From positions 1 through 9,444 of the forward strand of contig DATBFY010000453.1 in NCBI GenBank assembly GCA_036558265.1: a stretch of DNA of 9,444 nt, written 5' to 3'. This document shows, in pieces, positions 6,737 to 9,444 of the stretch. Source of the stretch: RYN-433 sp036558265. Lineage in GTDB: Bacteria; Planctomycetota; Phycisphaerae; Tepidisphaerales; Tepidisphaeraceae. Below the pieces are notes generated by a model. That model did not search any database. It was not told the DNA's origin and was given only the letters and a program-made list of their open reading frames with translations. Both the position numbers and the translations under genes were made by a program. The stretch's first letter is position 1. Each line of letters starts with the position of its first letter.

Positions 6737-7894
6737 TCAGTCCCGCGCCTGTTCCCGGACGAACGCCTCAACCGTACGCCGCGCCTGGCGATCCGCTTCC
6801 ATCAGATCGTCCAGTGATGGCGACGGCTGAACCGTATGATCGGCGATTGTATGCGACACCGCCCGCCAAATCATCCCGAAGCGGATCTTGCCGGACGTAA
6901 ACAATGCTACGGCGGCTTCGTTTGCCGCGTTCATAACGGCCCCGAGCGTTCCGCCCCGCCGCGCCACCTCCCGCGCGATCGACAACGCCGGGAACCGCTG
7001 CGGATCAGGCGGGTGGAAGTTCAGGCTGAACGCCTGGCTCAGGTCGAGCTTGCGGCTGTTTGACGGCAAACGCTCTGGATACGTCAGGGCGTACTGGATC
7101 GGCGTGCGCATGTCCGGCGGTGAAAGCTGCGCCAGCACGTTCCCATCGTTGAACTCGACCATCGAGTGCACGACCGATTCCGGGTGGATCACGATGTCGA
7201 TGCGCTCGGGCGGCAGGTCAAAGAGCCAGCACGCCTCGATCAGCTCCAGGCCCTTGTTGAACATCGTCGCCGAGTCGATGGTGATCTTGCTCCCCATCCG
7301 CCAGGTCGGGTGATTGAGCGCATCGGCCAGCGTCGCGTTTTCGATCTGCTCGGCCGGTGCGTTGCGGAACGGGCCGCCCGAGGCCGTCAGGATCAACCGC
7401 TTGACCTCCCGGGGCTGACCGCAGTGCATCGCCTGGAAGATCGCGGAATGTTCCGAATCGACCGGCAGGATCGCGACCTTGTGCTTGCGCGCCAAGGGGA
7501 TCAGGATCGAGCCGGCGACCACCAGGGATTCCTTGTTCGCCAGCGCCAGCGTCTTGCCGGTCTCGACGGCGGCGAACACCGCCGGCAGCCCCGCCGCCCC
7601 GACCACCGCCGCCAGCACCAGGTCGATGTCGTCCCGCCGAACCAGCTCCGCCAGATCGGAGTAGACCTCCGGCCCGCCCCCGCGCAACCGCGATCGAACC
7701 TCGTCCCGCGCCCTGGCATCGGTCACGCCCACCGCCCGCGGGCGATATCGGGCGATTTGCTCGAGCAACTTACCTGACTGCGAATGGGCGCTCAGCGCGG
7801 TCACCTGGTAGTCCGGACCCAGGTGCTCGATCACGTCCAGGGCGCTGGTCCCGATGGATCCGGTTGAGCCGAGAATGGCGATGCGTTTACCCAA
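6737..7894 (-). CDS. dxr: 1-deoxy-D-xylulose 5-phosphate reductoisomerase
   Basis: Dxr converts 1-deoxy-D-xylulose 5-phosphate and NADPH to 2-C-methyl-D-erythritol 4-phosphate, the first committed step of the non-mevalonate isoprenoid pathway in the cytoplasm. The 385-residue product (E. coli about 398) has the NADPH loop GSTGSIG at 9-15, ANKES at 119-123, metal ligands in VDSEH (Asp146, Glu148) and Glu217, substrate-binding TASGGPF at 170-176, HPTWRMGSKITID at 195-207 with His195 and Trp198, and Asn213-Lys214. All key residues are present. The frame is open far upstream, but no ATG or GTG is in frame close before the NADPH motif. The best start is the TTG at 7894, giving MGKRIAILGSTG, the usual distance from the terminus. 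It lies 20 bases after the stop of the membrane-protein gene, whose frame it does not overlap. Its Shine-Dalgarno is poor (AGGA 14 bases away). rseP follows 43 bases downstream. TTG plus a weak site suggests modest or coupled translation. Confidence 0.96.
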   Translation of the reverse strand: MGKRIAILGSTGSIGTSALDVIEHLGPDYQVTALSAHSQSGKLLEQIARYRPRAVGVTDARARDEVRSRLRGGGPEVYSDLAELVRRDDIDLVLAAVVGAAGLPAVFAAVETGKTLALANKESLVVAGSILIPLARKHKVAILPVDSEHSAIFQAMHCGQPREVKRLILTASGGPFRNAPAEQIENATLADALNHPTWRMGSKITIDSATMFNKGLELIEACWLFDLPPERIDIVIHPESVVHSMVEFNDGNVLAQLSPPDMRTPIQYALTYPERLPSNSRKLDLSQAFSLNFHPPDPQRFPALSIAREVARRGGTLGAVMNAANEAAVALFTSGKIRFGMIWRAVSHTIADHTVQPSPSLDDLMEADRQARRTVEAFVREQARD

Positions 7895-7914
7895 TCCGAC
7901 ACCGTTCGTCCTGT

Positions 7915-9228
7915 CTACAATAGCGGATGCGGCCGAAACACTCGATCCAGCAGGGGGGTGAGCAGGCTTACGATCAACAGCGCCAGGTACGGCCCATATG
8001 AGATGGACACGTACAACTGCAACCCCGCCGCCAGGATCCCCACCAGCAGCGCATAGATCACCCGCGCCCGCCGCGCCATCGGCCGAAGCGCCGGCGCCGT
8101 CGCGATGAAGAACGTCATCAATAAGAGCGGCCCCGCCACCACCTCGTAGTTGGCGAACGTGATCGCCTTGGCCCAGCCGATGCTCTCGTAGCGCACGCCG
8201 CCCGGCGTCAACACGCGGTGCGCCCGGAAGATGAACCACCGCCAGTCCGGCCCGCCCTCCTTGATGAACAGCGGCACCGGCAGGCTCAGCAGCGCCACGA
8301 AAGCCCCCAGCAGCACGAACACCGGAACGCGAAAATCGATGATCCCGCGATACAGCAAAAACAGCCCCCCGATGATCACCGCCACCGCGCACGTCGCCCC
8401 GATCGGCCCCGGCTGACCCCCGATGATCAGATCCTCCAGCGGCGGCATCTCGTCCCGCAGGAGCGACTCCAGGCTCAGCCACGAGCGGTCGGGCCTGCGC
8501 TGGCCCGACGTGAACGCCAGCAGCCGCGACGCCGCCGGTTCCAGCGCCAGCGCATCGGCCCCCTCCACGTGCGGGGTCTGGAGGTAGCCTTCCTTCATGT
8601 ACGCGTGCGCCGGCTGGGGCGGGGGGACGGCCTTCGCCAGGTCGCCGGTGAACGTGCGGTGGCGTTGCAGCACCGCGGTGGGGATCAGCATCGATTCGAA
8701 CGCGACCACCAGCAGCAGGTAGGTCACCAGCACCGGGTGAACCCGCCCCGACCCCACCCCGCCCAGCAGCCACATGTTGATCACCAGCAGGATCGAGGCG
8801 GCCAACGGGATCGCCCACAGGTCGTATCGCTGGATCGTCGTCGCCCCGCCCATGAGGTGGGCCGGCAGCATGAGCCACAGCAGCATCGTCAGCCAAAGCC
8901 CGTGCCCCGCGTGCAGTTGCCGCCCCCGCGCCCCGACCCGCCGCCAGACGAGGATGCTCGCGTAGGCGGTCGGCAGCATGACCAGCATGACCAGCAGCGC
9001 CCGCCAGCCGTAAAGCATGAGCCCGGTGACGGCCGGGAAACCGGCCCCCATGGCATAAGTCGCGTAAAACCGCGCCACCCCCACGCCGCTGCGCAGGGTG
9101 GCCCGCGGCACGGGACGGACGTCGGCGACTGCCACGTCCGCCGTCCCCATCCCCACCTTGATGTTTCCGGCAACCACTTCGCTCACGCGCCGGTCATTAT
9201 GCCCACCCCCACCAATGCCGCAATTCAC
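7915..9228 (-). CDS. RnfD/NqrB-family membrane protein without a visible flavin attachment motif
   Basis: The 437-residue product has about nine hydrophobic segments (roughly 58-90, 111-126, 138-156, 165-185, 277-296, 299-318, 359-378, 388-408 and 411-428). RnfD and NqrB are membrane subunits of ion-translocating electron transport complexes. Matches to them by pattern are YGWRALLVMLVM near 73-84, GGVGSGRVHPVLV (156-168; family GGxGxNxFNPAxV), GPIGATCAVAVIIGGLFLLYRG split across 274-295 (family GSIGETSALAxLxGGLYLL), IIDFRVPV, GPLLLMTFFIATAPALRPM (366-384; family GGLxLGAFFMATDPVTSP) and LLTPLLDRVF at the end. The region before GPIGAT should carry an S-[GST]-A-T motif whose threonine binds FMN covalently; here residues 219-241 read VEGADALALEP and have none. 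The GTG at 9228 is used; GTG 9186 and ATG 9150, the latter with AAGGTGG close by, are alternatives that keep all helices. No other rnf gene is in the window. dxr follows after 20 bases, in the slot often held by cdsA. The family call is good; the function is uncertain. Confidence 0.78.
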   Translation of the reverse strand: MNCGIGGGGHNDRRVSEVVAGNIKVGMGTADVAVADVRPVPRATLRSGVGVARFYATYAMGAGFPAVTGLMLYGWRALLVMLVMLPTAYASILVWRRVGARGRQLHAGHGLWLTMLLWLMLPAHLMGGATTIQRYDLWAIPLAASILLVINMWLLGGVGSGRVHPVLVTYLLLVVAFESMLIPTAVLQRHRTFTGDLAKAVPPPQPAHAYMKEGYLQTPHVEGADALALEPAASRLLAFTSGQRRPDRSWLSLESLLRDEMPPLEDLIIGGQPGPIGATCAVAVIIGGLFLLYRGIIDFRVPVFVLLGAFVALLSLPVPLFIKEGGPDWRWFIFRAHRVLTPGGVRYESIGWAKAITFANYEVVAGPLLLMTFFIATAPALRPMARRARVIYALLVGILAAGLQLYVSISYGPYLALLIVSLLTPLLDRVFRPHPLL

Positions 9229-9297
9229 CCAGGTCCGCGTTCATGCTTCAGAGCGCCGTTCATGACGTTGTTGCGGACTAGCGGCTTGAACGCCTGG

Positions 9298-9322
9298 CCG
9301 CTTCGCGAGCAACGCGAAACGG
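9298..9322. repeat. Small GC-rich hairpin upstream of the RnfD-like gene
   Basis: CCGCTTCGCG (9298-9307) and CGCGAAACGG (9313-9322) pair at nine of ten positions around a five-base loop (AGCAA). It is 70 bases upstream of the GTG at 9228 on the minus strand. There is no T-run on either side. A leader hairpin or chance structure in GC-rich DNA are both possible. Confidence 0.4.
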
Positions 9323-9368
9323 TCCCGCTGCAGCAACCCGAACGCTCGCCGGGCACTTGCGTGACCCA

Positions 9369-9442
9369 CGGCGTTGGAGCATTTTGCCGGACAGGGGACG
9401 ATCGAACTCCAACCCACTTCCCGGCAAAATGCGCAAACGCCG
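9369..9442. repeat. 22-bp imperfect inverted repeat flanking 30 bases
   Basis: Arms at 9369-9390 and 9421-9442 match at 20 of 22 positions, with a perfect 12-base core (GCATTTTGCCGG against CCGGCAAAATGC). The mismatches fall at two positions in the outer half. The 30 bases between include CGATCG and no long open frame. The element ends two bases before the window edge. The flanking dinucleotide is CA on both sides, which may be chance. It could be a long hairpin between genes, a dyad site or a small non-autonomous repeat. Confidence 0.6.
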
Positions 9443-9444
9443 CA

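Noticed and set aside
7895..8896. Open frame continuing upstream of dxr for over 300 codons
   Set aside because: It overlaps the RnfD-like gene in another frame and is Gly/Ala/Arg-rich with no motif; it reflects few stop codons in GC-rich DNA, not a fusion.
9369..9442. Integron attC site
   Set aside because: An attC site should begin with RYYYAAC and end with GTTRRRY. Here the GTT is in the left arm and the AAC in the right, and neither matches the core; no integrase or cassette array is present.
9225..9444. Open minus-strand frame ending at a TGA that overlaps the GTG start at 9228 (GTGA), suggesting an upstream coupled gene
   Set aside because: All three minus frames are open for 160 bases or more here, the translated residues look like no protein, and the inverted repeat would lie inside it. 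The overlap may be chance. Sequence beyond 9444 is needed to settle it.
9262..9444. Plus-strand open frame from ATG 9262 to the window edge
   Set aside because: It has no ribosome binding site, no recognisable protein pattern, and runs through both hairpins. A divergent gene cannot be excluded but is not supported.

Overview
The window is GC-rich and all seven protein genes I can support lie on the minus strand, so the biological order runs from high to low coordinates. The likely source is a member of the Planctomycetota, perhaps of the Phycisphaerae. Three separate proteins begin with a short tag of the form hydrophobic-x-x-LE[AS]R-x-x-LA just after the start, which matches the LEPR-XLL N-terminal domain common on exported proteins of that phylum. 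The delta-60 and SBBP repeat propellers and the enlarged RseP fit the same picture. The assignment rests on these features only, not on a marker gene.

Layout, in transcription order. 9229-9444 holds no gene I can support, but contains a long imperfect inverted repeat cut close by the window edge and a smaller hairpin. 7915-9228 encodes a polytopic membrane protein of the RnfD/NqrB family. 6737-7894 is dxr (1-deoxy-D-xylulose 5-phosphate reductoisomerase, non-mevalonate isoprenoid pathway), probably started by TTG. 4549-6693 is rseP, an intramembrane site-2 zinc metalloprotease with about four PDZ-like modules. These three genes are separated by only 20 and 43 bases and look like one transcription unit. 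dxr next to rseP is a widely conserved bacterial arrangement, in which cdsA often precedes dxr. Here the RnfD-like gene sits in that place.

After a gap of 194 bases containing an inverted repeat comes an accessory block of cell-surface type genes. 2939-4354 encodes a seven-repeat SBBP beta-propeller protein. 2412-2855 encodes a small tail-anchored protein with two copies of a ribosomal L7/L12 C-terminal-like motif. 496-2262 encodes a delta-60 repeat protein with a C-terminal Ig-like domain. 67-477 encodes a 136-residue protein with the same N-terminal tag and only about two propeller-like repeats, possibly a shortened relative. A hairpin at 2877-2916 separates the first two, and the last two are 18 bases apart with a strong ribosome binding site between them.

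I see no CRISPR array, tRNA, rRNA, transposase, phage gene or recognisable defence system. The most unusual items are the RnfD-like protein without the covalent flavin attachment motif in an isoprenoid/protease operon, the duplicated L7/L12-like motif on a membrane anchor, the clustered LEPR-XLL proteins of different size and architecture, and the inverted repeat at the right edge. None of these is clear evidence of a new system.
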